DNA of 64,000 nt from GCA-2401155 sp045047085 (GTDB lineage Bacteria; Pseudomonadota; Alphaproteobacteria; Rhizobiales; Rhizobiaceae): positions 34,461 to 98,460 of the forward strand of contig JASFYT010000010.1 in assembly GCA_045047085.1 (NCBI GenBank), read 5' to 3'. The position numbers and the translations under genes were made by a program. Below, one piece after another: positions 26,710 through 34,983 of this stretch. Under the pieces are notes generated by a model. It saw only the letters and a program-made list of their open reading frames with translations, was not told the origin of the DNA and did no database searches. Every line of letters starts with the position of its first letter. The stretch's first letter is position 1.

Positions 26710-26817
26710 TGGGCTCACATGTTTGAAATTTGTTACCCTAAATGAATAGTGGAACTTGAGCCATTTAACAAATATGCTGACCGAATATTTCAGGCTGGGT
26801 AAATTGGAAGAACTTTC

Positions 26818-27978
26818 ATGCGAAATGCTGTACTACCAGACGGGCGTTATCCGTCTTTCAATGACCTCAGAAAATTGGCTAAAAAGCGGACGCCGCATTT
26901 TGCTTTTGAATATCTGGACAGTGGCACAGGCGGCGAACAGGCAAAAGCACGCAATGAGAGTGATCTTGATAAAATTATTTTGACGCCGGAGTTTATGAAG
27001 GGTTCATTTGAACCTGATACGAGTGTCGAATTGTTTGGTCGGCAATACACTTCCCCAATTGGGGTGTCCCCTGTGGGCATGTCGAGCATGATGTGGCCGG
27101 GTGCTGAACAAATGTTGGCAAAAATGGCTGGTGAAAATGGTATCCCGTATTGTCTGAGTACTGTTTCGGGAGATCGTCCTGAAGCTGTCGGACCGCTTGC
27201 GAAGGGGAATGCGTGGTTTCAGCTTTATGCAGTACGCGATAAAAAAATTCGCGATGATATGCTCAAACGGGCGAAAGATTCTGGTTTTTCGGCTTTGGTT
27301 GTAACTGTTGATGTGCCGGTGCCCAGCATGCGAGAGCGCCAAAGGCGGGCAGGGTTGGAAATGCCGCCGACTGTGAATATCAAAACGGCTTATCAGGTGG
27401 CAACAAAGCCAAGTTGGGCACTGCATACGCTAAAGCGGGGGATGCCCAATTTTCTAACTCTTATGCAATATGCGGAATCCAAAAAATTGGTTGATATGGC
27501 GTCGTTTGTTGGAGAACAATTGGGAAATGTTCTGGATTGGGAATATCTCAAAGAAGTGCGGGCGCAATGGGATGGGCCGCTAATTCTAAAAGGTATTCTA
27601 TCGGTTGAAGATGCCAAGCTGGCGTTGAAAAACGGAGTTGACGGGATTTGGGTATCCAATCACGGGGGCCGCCAGTTGGATGGGGCTCCTTCTTCTATTG
27701 AAGCTTTGCCAAAAATTGTTGATGCGATGAGTGGTAAGACTAAAATTATGTTTGATAGTGGTATTCGGTCGGGGCTGGATATCGTTCGCGCGTTGCGGCT
27801 TGGTGCTGATTTTGTTTTTGCCGGGCGACCGTTTATTTATGCGGTCTGCGCCATGGGCAAAAATGGGGCCGAACATGCCCATGCGATTTTTTCAACTGAT
27901 TTGAAAAACAACATGCATCAGCTTGGATGTCGCTCGCTTAGCGACATCCAGAATGTGGAATTTAGCATTAAGAGCTAG
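26818..27978 (+). CDS. lldD: FMN-dependent alpha-hydroxy-acid dehydrogenase (LldD-like)
   Basis: 386 residues of the FMN-dependent lactate/glycolate oxidase family. Visible are HFAFEYLDSGTGGE, SPVGMSSMMWPGAEQMLAK, the FMN contact VTVDVPVPSMRER, and the catalytic HGG in WVSNHGGRQLDG (His near residue 282), followed by FDSGIRSGLDIVRAL. GGAAGAA lies before the ATG. It is divergent from the amine operon across about 110 bases. L-lactate is the usual substrate, but related enzymes act on other 2-hydroxy acids. Its 3' end overlaps chpT on the other strand by 11 bases. Confidence 0.85.
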   Translation: MRNAVLPDGRYPSFNDLRKLAKKRTPHFAFEYLDSGTGGEQAKARNESDLDKIILTPEFMKGSFEPDTSVELFGRQYTSPIGVSPVGMSSMMWPGAEQMLAKMAGENGIPYCLSTVSGDRPEAVGPLAKGNAWFQLYAVRDKKIRDDMLKRAKDSGFSALVVTVDVPVPSMRERQRRAGLEMPPTVNIKTAYQVATKPSWALHTLKRGMPNFLTLMQYAESKKLVDMASFVGEQLGNVLDWEYLKEVRAQWDGPLILKGILSVEDAKLALKNGVDGIWVSNHGGRQLDGAPSSIEALPKIVDAMSGKTKIMFDSGIRSGLDIVRALRLGADFVFAGRPFIYAVCAMGKNGAEHAHAIFSTDLKNNMHQLGCRSLSDIQNVEFSIKS

Positions 27979-28630
27979 GATCGGCTTCAATGTTTTGCGC
28001 TGTGAACACGACGCTTTCGCCTTCAAGGACGACGCTTATTTCCATCTTTGCTGCTTCTGCGAGTTTTAGCGTGTAGATCGGTTGAACAGCATGGGCATCG
28101 ATGTGATCTTCAAACGTACCGCTAAGCAGATCAAGGAAAACCGGTGGGACCCGAGCTCTTGGACCGGTGGCGTTGATGACCAGTTTTGACGTGCCGTTGG
28201 GATCGATGATTTCTGCTTTTACAAGGCCACCGCGCGGGATCGCGCCAAGTGAAATCAGCAGTAAATTGAGTAGAAGTTTAACCTTGTCTTTTTGCATGTA
28301 GGCGCGTTCGCCAATCCATTCGAGGTCGGTTTTTTTCTCATTGTCGAAATAGCCACGAGCAACCTTTTCCGCGTCGCCTGTATCCACGTCGGCAGTAGCA
28401 GAACCTGCGGCACCAAAAGCGATGCGCGAGAATTGTAATCTTGCGGAGGCGTTTTTTGCAGATGCACGGATGAGTTCCATGGCAATTTCATTGGTTTCAG
28501 GATCGCTGTCCTCATCCAGAAGCTCCAGACCGTTGGCAATCGCGCCAACAGGAGAAATGATGTCGTGGCAAATGCGGCTGCTCAATAGAGCGGCCAGTTC
28601 CATCGTGCTCAGTTCCGGGAGTTTTGGCAT
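27968..28630 (-). CDS. chpT: Histidine phosphotransferase ChpT
   Basis: Carries phosphate from the kinase CckA to the regulators CtrA and CpdR in the alphaproteobacterial cell cycle. 220 residues. I chose the ATG at 28630 (MPKLPELS) with AAGGAC before it; the frame is open to 28681. The phospho-accepting His is in SRICHDIISPVGAIANGLELL near residue 21. The C-terminal half resembles a kinase ATPase domain that has lost ATP-binding motifs, as in ChpT. It is divergent from eipA, an arrangement fitting shared CtrA control. Confidence 0.9.
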   Translation of the reverse strand: MPKLPELSTMELAALLSSRICHDIISPVGAIANGLELLDEDSDPETNEIAMELIRASAKNASARLQFSRIAFGAAGSATADVDTGDAEKVARGYFDNEKKTDLEWIGERAYMQKDKVKLLLNLLLISLGAIPRGGLVKAEIIDPNGTSKLVINATGPRARVPPVFLDLLSGTFEDHIDAHAVQPIYTLKLAEAAKMEISVVLEGESVVFTAQNIEADPSS

Positions 28631-28697
28631 GGCAGTGGCGGTCCTTAATTTCTTGAATTTGAGTGTTTGTTTGAGGTGCAATCTATACGATTCATTC

Positions 28698-28712
28698 TTA
28701 ACAATGATTGAA
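28698..28712. promoter_or_regulatory. CtrA-like site between chpT and eipA
   Basis: TTAA, seven bases, TGAA: one mismatch from the TTAA-N7-TTAA consensus, in the divergent promoter region. eipA of Brucella is known to be activated directly by CtrA, which makes this candidate more plausible than the match alone would. Confidence 0.35.
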
Positions 28713-28875
28713 GGAAAACTTCAGCTTTGGGCAATACGCTCATTCGATGATGCAAATATTTCGAAATTGCCCAAATTTCATCATAATTTGTTCACTATTC
28801 GGAAAAGATTTGCCGTCATAATCAGAATTGAAAATAAATTTGTTGATAGTTTTTGTTAATTTGAAGAGGTTTTCC

Positions 28876-29487
28876 ATGGTTTCCAATACCAGAACTTTCA
28901 CACCGCGCATTGCATATATCGGACTTGTGTCTGGATTTGTCCTGTTTTTTAGCCTGTTGCTGACGTTAATGGTTTCAAGCCAGCAAGCACAAGCACAAAG
29001 CAGCCAGCATTATACTGCACGCGAAGTGGTTGATGCCGGGCATCGCTTTTTTGGTTCCACTTCTGGTGCACTTGCATCTGCTGTTGAAAGAACATTTGCC
29101 AGATACGGCCTACCCAATGGCTATATTCTGGGTGAAGAGGCCAGTGGCGCATTTATTGGTGGTCTGCGTTATGGCGAAGGCCTGATCTATACCAAGAATG
29201 CAGGTGACCATCCGGTTTATTGGCAAGGGCCATCGGTTGGCTGGGATTACGGAATTGATGGCGACCGAACTATGATGCTGGTTTATGATTTGCAGTCTAT
29301 TGATGACCTTTATCGGCGCTATTTTGGTGTTTCGGGCTCGGCCTTTTTGATTGGCGGAGTTGGGGTGACTGTTCTGAAACGTGGCGGAGTACTTCTGGTT
29401 CCGATCAAAACTGGGCTTGGTGCTCGTTTGGGCGTGAATATCGGTTATCTGAAGCTTCGTCGTCGTCCTACGCTTAATCCATTTTAG
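28876..29487 (+). CDS. eipA: Periplasmic envelope-integrity protein EipA (DUF1134)
   Basis: 203 residues from the ATG at 28876, which has GAAGAGG before it (the frame is open to 28828). The signal peptide ends near QQAQAQ. The mature part is the DUF1134 small beta-barrel, with EVVDAGHRFFGSTSGALA, then GWDYGIDGDRTMMLVYDL, then the glycine-rich GVSGSAFLIGGVGVTVLKRGG (shown in the family to be periplasmic and needed for envelope stress resistance in Brucella). It lies divergent to chpT. A repeat of family 1 follows 14 bases after the stop. Confidence 0.9.
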   Translation: MVSNTRTFTPRIAYIGLVSGFVLFFSLLLTLMVSSQQAQAQSSQHYTAREVVDAGHRFFGSTSGALASAVERTFARYGLPNGYILGEEASGAFIGGLRYGEGLIYTKNAGDHPVYWQGPSVGWDYGIDGDRTMMLVYDLQSIDDLYRRYFGVSGSAFLIGGVGVTVLKRGGVLLVPIKTGLGARLGVNIGYLKLRRRPTLNPF

Positions 29488-29500
29488 GTCTCACATTTGG

Positions 29501-29546
29501 CTCACGGGCGTTTCCAAGCTTTGCTTGGGCCCTCCGCTTGGGCGGC
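29501..29546. repeat. Dispersed palindromic repeat family 1, copy b
   Basis: 46 bases, 43 identical to 21292-21337. The core CCAAGCTTTGCTTGG still pairs. It is followed by GCGCCGG and GCTCTTCGC, which resemble the reverse complement of part of repeat family 2, so the two families may be parts of one composite element. Confidence 0.7.
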
Positions 29547-29724
29547 GCATTGCGCCGGGGGGCTCTTCGCCACCATGAACGCTGGCATTCGTGGAAAATG
29601 GATGTGCTTTTGACCATTTCAAACTGACATTAAAAAACCATTCTATTATATGGAAAAGGGCTGCCATCCGTGCGATGGTGGCCTTAGTATTGCTCTGTTT
29701 AAGCTATAGAGTGATATTCTTGTT

Positions 29725-31029
29725 TTGTTTGATAATAGGTTGGGTTTTCCAGTGCTTGAAGGTATTTTGTATTTTGTGTTGGGCTTTTTGAGTGCTGGGT
29801 TGTTGGCCTTGATGGTGTCTCCGGCGATTTGGAACCGGGCTGTTGTTCTTACCAAAAAACGCATTGAAAGCTCTGTTCCGTTGACCTTAAACGAGATTCA
29901 GGCGGACAAAGATCAGTTGCGTGCAGAGTTTGCCATGAGCACCAGACGGCTTGAAATGAGCGTCGAGGAATTGCGCGAAAGAGCTTCGGTTCAAATTATT
30001 GAAATCAATCGCAAGCGTGATGAGCTGGCGCAACTGGCGGAAGAAAGTGGCCAGAGGGTTCGCTCTGTTGGTGAACTGGAAACCCAAGGCAGTGAACTTC
30101 GTTCCTTGTTGCGACAGAAGGAAGAAGCGCTGACCCGGGCGAACTATCAACACGAAGAAATGCAGCAAAAACTTGAAACACGGGCGCTTGAACTTGAACA
30201 AACCCGGACCAGATTGAATACGGCGCAAAATGAGGCGGAAAGCAGCCGCTTTGAACTGCTTGCCAGAGACAATGTGATGGAACAGCTTACAGACAAATTG
30301 TCGGCAGTGAGTGATGGCAAGGGTGATGTTGGCGGTGAATTGCAACAGGCCATCAAGGATTTGTCCAAAGCCAAATCAGAAGTGACAGTGAGCAAGCGGA
30401 AATATAAAGATTTGCAGGAGCGCTATGAGCGTATGCAAAAACAACTTTCACAAAGTGAGCAATCGCTTGAAAGCCGGGAACGCGTTGTATCAGACATGCG
30501 TTCGACCAATGGCGAGGATGAGGCAAATAAATCTGAACTGACAAGAGAATTGATTGACGAAAAAGCCAATAGCGTTGATCTAGCCGCGAGGCTTGCTCAA
30601 GCAAACATTCAAATGGAAGCGTTGTTGAACGATGCTTCGAACGAGAATGTCAAAGCAGCAATGGGCACGATCAAGGCGGGAAAATTGCGTTTGGAAGACC
30701 AAATCGAAGAGTTGGACCGGGACAAGGCAAAAATGCAGGATGCGCTCAATGCCTATCAGCGCGATAAAGCGGACAATTGGGATACAGAGAGGCGCGAGAA
30801 TTCTATTTTGCGCGAGCGCATCAATGATTTAGCGGCGCGGGTTACTTCAATGACGGCCTCAATGGAGGGTGAAAATTCTCCGATAAATGAAATTCTTGCA
30901 AAAGCAAAACCTGCAAAACCCGTCAAAGGGCGACGTTCAAAATCCAACGCTTCATCTACCGAAGTGCCACACACTTTGGCTGACCGTATACGTGCCTTGC
31001 AGGAAACAGCACGGGCGGTGAACAAATAG
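29725..31029 (+). CDS. Membrane-anchored coiled-coil protein
   Basis: About 434 residues from a TTG at 29725; a GTG at 29752 would remove nine residues and is equally possible. One membrane helix lies at about residues 13-33 (LYFVLGFLSAGLLALMVSP). Long heptad-rich helices fill residues 50-370 (LRAEFAMSTRRLEMSVEELRER and similar), and a basic tail ends the protein. No catalytic domain is seen. Proteins with the same start region are known in other Hyphomicrobiales but have no function assigned. The length of coiled coil suggests a scaffold attached to the inner membrane. The peroxidase gene starts next to its stop. Confidence 0.75.
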   Translation: MFDNRLGFPVLEGILYFVLGFLSAGLLALMVSPAIWNRAVVLTKKRIESSVPLTLNEIQADKDQLRAEFAMSTRRLEMSVEELRERASVQIIEINRKRDELAQLAEESGQRVRSVGELETQGSELRSLLRQKEEALTRANYQHEEMQQKLETRALELEQTRTRLNTAQNEAESSRFELLARDNVMEQLTDKLSAVSDGKGDVGGELQQAIKDLSKAKSEVTVSKRKYKDLQERYERMQKQLSQSEQSLESRERVVSDMRSTNGEDEANKSELTRELIDEKANSVDLAARLAQANIQMEALLNDASNENVKAAMGTIKAGKLRLEDQIEELDRDKAKMQDALNAYQRDKADNWDTERRENSILRERINDLAARVTSMTASMEGENSPINEILAKAKPAKPVKGRRSKSNASSTEVPHTLADRIRALQETARAVNK

Positions 31030-31030
31030 A

Positions 31031-32167
31031 TTGAGCTATGCCCAGTATATCTTTCATCTGATTTTTGCAGCGAATCTCATTTGGGCATTACCGGTTTTTT
31101 CATTGGCGCAAGAACCTGTGGGGCGATTGGCGTTGGTGCCGCTATTGCCCGACCCTGCTTTTCAGTATCAAAAACCTTTGCCAGATTATCTGTTGGCCCT
31201 TTCCCCAAAGGGGCAGCCTCCTGTTACCAATGAAGGTGCTGCGCTTGGGCGGGTTTTGTTTTATGATCTGAAACTTTCGAAAAACGGATTGGTGAGTTGT
31301 GCATCCTGCCATTCTCAGGTTTTGGGATTTGATGACCCAACAAAATTTTCTATCGGTTTTGAAGGGAAAATCACTCGGCGTCATGCTATGGGCCTTGCGA
31401 ATGGGCGCTTTAACAAAAGCGGGCGTTTTTTCTGGGATGAACGAGCAGCCACATTAGAAGAACAGGTGTTGCAGCCGTTTTTTGATCCAATTGAAATGGG
31501 TTTGAGCGAAGGGGAGTTGACCGCTAAAATTCGCGGAATTGATTATTATGCCCCCTTGTTTGAAAACGCATTTGGCGATGGTGATGTTACGAAGCAACGG
31601 ATAGCGCATGCACTTTCACAGTTTGTGCGTTCAATGGTGAGCGATCAGTCTTTTTATGATATCGAGCGGCGAAAGTATGAGAGTGCTGAGCAAGAGTTTT
31701 CCGGTTTTACGAATGTGCAAAACCGGGGCAAGTTTCTCTTTTTTAACTCAGTGTCTGCAGGTGGTGCAGGTTGTGGAAGTTGCCACGAAAGCGATGCATT
31801 TATCATGCAGGGCCCACGGAATAACGGGTTGGATGCAGTTTCAACCGACGACCAAGGCTGGGGTGAAGTTTCCGGCAAGCAGGAGGATATCGGCAAGTTT
31901 CGTGCGGCATCCCTGAAAAATATAGCCCTCAGGGCGCCTTATATGCATGATGGGCGCTTTCCGACTTTGGCTGGTGTGATTGATCATTATGCATCTGGGA
32001 TTCAACCTCACACCAATCTGGACCCCTTGCTTCAAAATTTGGATGGTACGCCGAAAAAGATAAAACTTTCGCGTAATGACAAACTAGCATTGTTGACTTT
32101 TTTGGGAACGTTAAGCGATCGTGAATTTGTGAGTGCCCCAAGGTTTTCAAATCCATTTAGATATTGA
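31031..32167 (+). CDS. Di-haem cytochrome c peroxidase / MauG-family protein
   Basis: 378 residues beginning with TTG, which is needed to include the signal peptide (cleavage near FSLAQ). Two haem-binding CxxCH motifs are present: CASCH at 90-94 and CGSCH near residue 247. Between them is FFWDERAATLEEQVLQPF, typical of the family. NIALRAPYMHDGRFPTL, with the distal haem ligand Met, is near the C-terminus. It is periplasmic. It may reduce peroxide, or like MauG modify a partner protein. Its stop overlaps the start of the next gene by one base, so the pair is coupled. Confidence 0.88.
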   Translation: MSYAQYIFHLIFAANLIWALPVFSLAQEPVGRLALVPLLPDPAFQYQKPLPDYLLALSPKGQPPVTNEGAALGRVLFYDLKLSKNGLVSCASCHSQVLGFDDPTKFSIGFEGKITRRHAMGLANGRFNKSGRFFWDERAATLEEQVLQPFFDPIEMGLSEGELTAKIRGIDYYAPLFENAFGDGDVTKQRIAHALSQFVRSMVSDQSFYDIERRKYESAEQEFSGFTNVQNRGKFLFFNSVSAGGAGCGSCHESDAFIMQGPRNNGLDAVSTDDQGWGEVSGKQEDIGKFRAASLKNIALRAPYMHDGRFPTLAGVIDHYASGIQPHTNLDPLLQNLDGTPKKIKLSRNDKLALLTFLGTLSDREFVSAPRFSNPFRY

Positions 32168-32709
32168 TGCGGACAAAATTACACAGGCAAGCTAATTTAA
32201 TTTGGGGTAGTAGTTGGATCATTAAAATGGGTTACGGACCCATCACGATATTTACAAAATTTAATTATACTGCGTTGTCGGTCGGATCTATTATCTTCGG
32301 ATTGACCGGAAATCTATTTGCGGCATCTAAGGGGCATACCCATTCGACAGATGGTAAAATGGCGCATGATCACTCCAAATTGCTTTCACTGAAAGCTGGA
32401 GCAAACGCACCGACGATTGCCATTGATCTTGAAAAGGATGTGGTGGGCGGCTGGAACCTTCATATCATCACGACGCATTTTCGTTTTGCCCCGGAAGCTG
32501 TGAATGAAAAACATCACGCCGGTGAAGGTCATGCGCATATTTATGTGAACGATAAAAAGCTCGCCCGAATTTACGGCCCGTGGTTCCACATTGGTTCCCT
32601 GCCGAAAGGGAATGTAAAAGTGAGTGTCACGCTGAACGCCAATGATCACCGGGCTTTGGCTATTGGTGATAAGGCGTTGGTTGCTATCAAAAATATTGTG
32701 GTTGAATAG
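32167..32709 (+). CDS. Histidine-rich exported protein coupled to the di-haem peroxidase
   Basis: 180 residues from the ATG at 32167, which shares a base with the peroxidase stop (TGATG). A membrane or signal segment lies at about residues 35-52, followed by a His-rich stretch (KGHTHSTDGKMAHDHSK). The folded part contains HIITTHFRFAPE, then EKHHAGEGHAHIYVNDKKLARIYGPWFH. The many His suggest metal or haem binding in the periplasm. I do not recognise a named family. The tight coupling suggests it is a partner, substrate or metal donor of the peroxidase. Confidence 0.7.
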   Translation: MRTKLHRQANLIWGSSWIIKMGYGPITIFTKFNYTALSVGSIIFGLTGNLFAASKGHTHSTDGKMAHDHSKLLSLKAGANAPTIAIDLEKDVVGGWNLHIITTHFRFAPEAVNEKHHAGEGHAHIYVNDKKLARIYGPWFHIGSLPKGNVKVSVTLNANDHRALAIGDKALVAIKNIVVE

Positions 32710-32712
32710 AAG

Positions 32713-33108
32713 TTATTTAATGTCGATGATGCCGAACTGGCGTTGACTGGCGATATCGTAGAGCCATAATTGCTGTTGGCCATTGGCCAATTGCAGGGTG
32801 AGCAGGATTTGTTGGCCGTCCTTCGTGGCAGACAGAATTTTTGCACCCTCCGGTATGTCAATCTGGCCGATGATACCGGCAGATTCGGGCACATCCAATG
32901 GGGTAGAGCTGGCTGCTGCCGGCGTAGTTTCTTTGCCATATTGGCCGAGTTTGTAGACAATCGCGCCTAACACGGCCATAAGGCCAACTAACATAATACC
33001 AACAGAGACAATCATCATGCGGAGCATTCTTTTGCGTACGCGTTCAACCGCCGGGTCTAGGGGCTTTTCTTCATCTGCAAGGGTGGAGGAGTTATTGGGT
33101 GCGCTCAT
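32713..33108 (-). CDS. Small single-pass membrane protein next to rluD
   Basis: 131 residues. The N-terminus is cytoplasmic and acidic to basic, with one membrane helix at about residues 32-54 (MMIVSVGIMLVGLMAVLGAIVY). The C-terminal domain of about 65 residues has short strands (GAKILSATKDGQQILLTLQL, then LWLYDIASQRQFGIIDIK) on the outside. Function unknown. Similar small proteins stand divergent to rluD in relatives. It converges with the His-rich gene with only three bases between them. Confidence 0.7.
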   Translation of the reverse strand: MSAPNNSSTLADEEKPLDPAVERVRKRMLRMMIVSVGIMLVGLMAVLGAIVYKLGQYGKETTPAAASSTPLDVPESAGIIGQIDIPEGAKILSATKDGQQILLTLQLANGQQQLWLYDIASQRQFGIIDIK

Positions 33109-33135
33109 GATGTCTGCTCGATTGAGAAATGAAAT

Positions 33136-34194
33136 ATGAGCCAGACTGTTAATCCAATATCGGGTGAAAGAAAAGAACTGATTGTAAGTGCTGCCTCAAA
33201 AGGCACGCGCTTTGATGCGTGGCTGACGGCGCAAATGCCGGAACATGTCTCGCGCTCGCGGATAAAGAGCCTTATAAAGCAAGGGCACGTATCCCTTGAC
33301 GGAGAGGTTGTTAGTGACCCCAGCCTTCGGCTAAAGGGAAGCGAGACAATTGAACTGGTGGTTCCTGAACCTGAGGAGTTGGAACTCAAGGCTGAAGATA
33401 TTCCGCTCGACGTTCTTTATGAGGACGAACATTTGATCGTCGTCAACAAACCTGCCGGGATGGTGGTGCACCCTGCCGTTGGCAATTGGAGCGGGACGCT
33501 GGTCAATGCGCTGCTTTATCACTGTAAGGGATCACTTGCAGGAATTGGCGGGGTGAAGCGCCCCGGCATTGTACATCGACTGGACAAGGAAACCTCCGGC
33601 GTGATGGTGGTTGCTAAAACCGATATAGCCCATGCAAGTCTGAGTGCTCAATTTGCCGATCATGGCAAGACCGGATCGTTGCAACGGACTTATCTGGCGC
33701 TCGTGTGGGGTGTAACGCCGCGCAAAATCGGGATTATCGATGCGCCGCTTGGTCGCTCAACCACTAATCGCGTAAAGCGAAAAGTCGTACGCGAAGATGC
33801 GCCTGATGCTCGCCATGCCGTTACCCATTACACGCTGATTAAGGCGCTGGGCGGTGAAGAGAACCATAAATCAGATATCTCGCTTGTGGAATGTCGGCTT
33901 GAAACTGGTCGTACCCATCAAATCCGTGTCCACATGGCTCATATAGGCCATCCTTTGGTGGGGGATCAGGTTTATGGTCAGGCCTTTCAAACCAAGATCA
34001 ACAAGCTCACGGAACCACAGAAAATTCTGGTAAATAAACTACGTCGTCAGGCACTTCATGCGGCGATGCTGGGTTTTGATCATCCCGTCACCGGCGAAGA
34101 AATACGGTTTGAAACTGATCCGCCAAAAGATATGGTGAAACTGCTTGCTGCCTTCCCGAAAGGTTGGCCAATCAAGATGCCACTTCGCAAATAG
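33136..34194 (+). CDS. rluD: Ribosomal large-subunit pseudouridine synthase RluD
   Basis: 352 residues. An S4 RNA-binding domain occupies about 20-85 (SRSRIKSLIKQGHVSLDGEVV), then the RluA-type catalytic domain with the active Asp in PGIVHRLDKETSGVMVVAKT. It makes the pseudouridines in helix 69 of 23S rRNA. It is divergent from the small membrane protein. Its last 30 codons have a decayed copy at 37160-37262, on the far side of the next three genes. Confidence 0.93.
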   Translation: MSQTVNPISGERKELIVSAASKGTRFDAWLTAQMPEHVSRSRIKSLIKQGHVSLDGEVVSDPSLRLKGSETIELVVPEPEELELKAEDIPLDVLYEDEHLIVVNKPAGMVVHPAVGNWSGTLVNALLYHCKGSLAGIGGVKRPGIVHRLDKETSGVMVVAKTDIAHASLSAQFADHGKTGSLQRTYLALVWGVTPRKIGIIDAPLGRSTTNRVKRKVVREDAPDARHAVTHYTLIKALGGEENHKSDISLVECRLETGRTHQIRVHMAHIGHPLVGDQVYGQAFQTKINKLTEPQKILVNKLRRQALHAAMLGFDHPVTGEEIRFETDPPKDMVKLLAAFPKGWPIKMPLRK

Positions 34195-34230
34195 GAATAG
34201 AGTTGCCGGACTTAAATAAAAACATCTAGT

Positions 34231-34983
34231 TCACACGGTATAATTGCCGTCTAATGTCGACTTCAAGTAGTCAAAATGATGTTTTGCCATGCCACGATAG
34301 GAAGCCCAGCCGTTTGCAGTGGCTTCTGCTACCTCGTTGGTCAGAACGGAAAGGGGCTGCCCGCTTGCAAGTGCAAGCATCATGGTTTTTGCGGCTTTTT
34401 CGAAGAAATATAAGTTTTCGAAGGCGTCGGCTACAGTTTCTCCGACAACGGACACACCATGATTGCCCATGACGAGCGCCGTTTTGCCTTTGATTGCATC
34501 AGCCAATCGCTGACCCTCCCTGTCATCGTCGGCGATCCCGCAGAAGTTTAGATCGTACCCGACCTTTCCAAAGAACCGAGCGGTATTGTTGTCGAGCGGT
34601 AAAAGGGTGGGATCCTTAAGGCACGAAAGAGCGACCGCGTATGGTGAATGGCAATGCAGGATCACTCGCGCTTCAGATAGCAACCGATGCATGGTTCCGT
34701 GGATCGTCCAAGCAGAAGCATCTGGCGCATCAGGATGGGTCATAACATCCGGATCGTCGGCATCCAGTAATAGAAGATCTCCTGCTCGGATGGTTGCAAA
34801 ATGCTGCCAGCGTGGATTTAGCAAGAATTTGCGCCCGTCCCCAGAGGCGGCGGCACTGAAATGATTACCAACTGACTCACCCCAGCCAAAACGATCACAT
34901 AGCCGGAAGGCAGCAGCTAGATCTTCCCTTAGTGTCGCGAGAGCATCAGGCTCATTGCTCAGGTTTTTGATGTTAGAATTCAT
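34231..34983 (-). CDS. Class II aldolase/adducin-family protein
   Basis: 250 residues with the zinc-aldolase fold. The metal-binding HxH is in ILHCHSPYAVAL (near residue 114), and a further His is in LVMGNHGVSVVGETV. The family includes fuculose-phosphate aldolases, epimerases and decarboxylases; the substrate here is unknown. The ATG overlaps the stop of the dioxygenase gene (ATGA), so the two are translated together. It is the last gene of a two-gene unit next to a LysR regulator. Confidence 0.82.
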   Translation of the reverse strand: MNSNIKNLSNEPDALATLREDLAAAFRLCDRFGWGESVGNHFSAAASGDGRKFLLNPRWQHFATIRAGDLLLLDADDPDVMTHPDAPDASAWTIHGTMHRLLSEARVILHCHSPYAVALSCLKDPTLLPLDNNTARFFGKVGYDLNFCGIADDDREGQRLADAIKGKTALVMGNHGVSVVGETVADAFENLYFFEKAAKTMMLALASGQPLSVLTNEVAEATANGWASYRGMAKHHFDYLKSTLDGNYTV

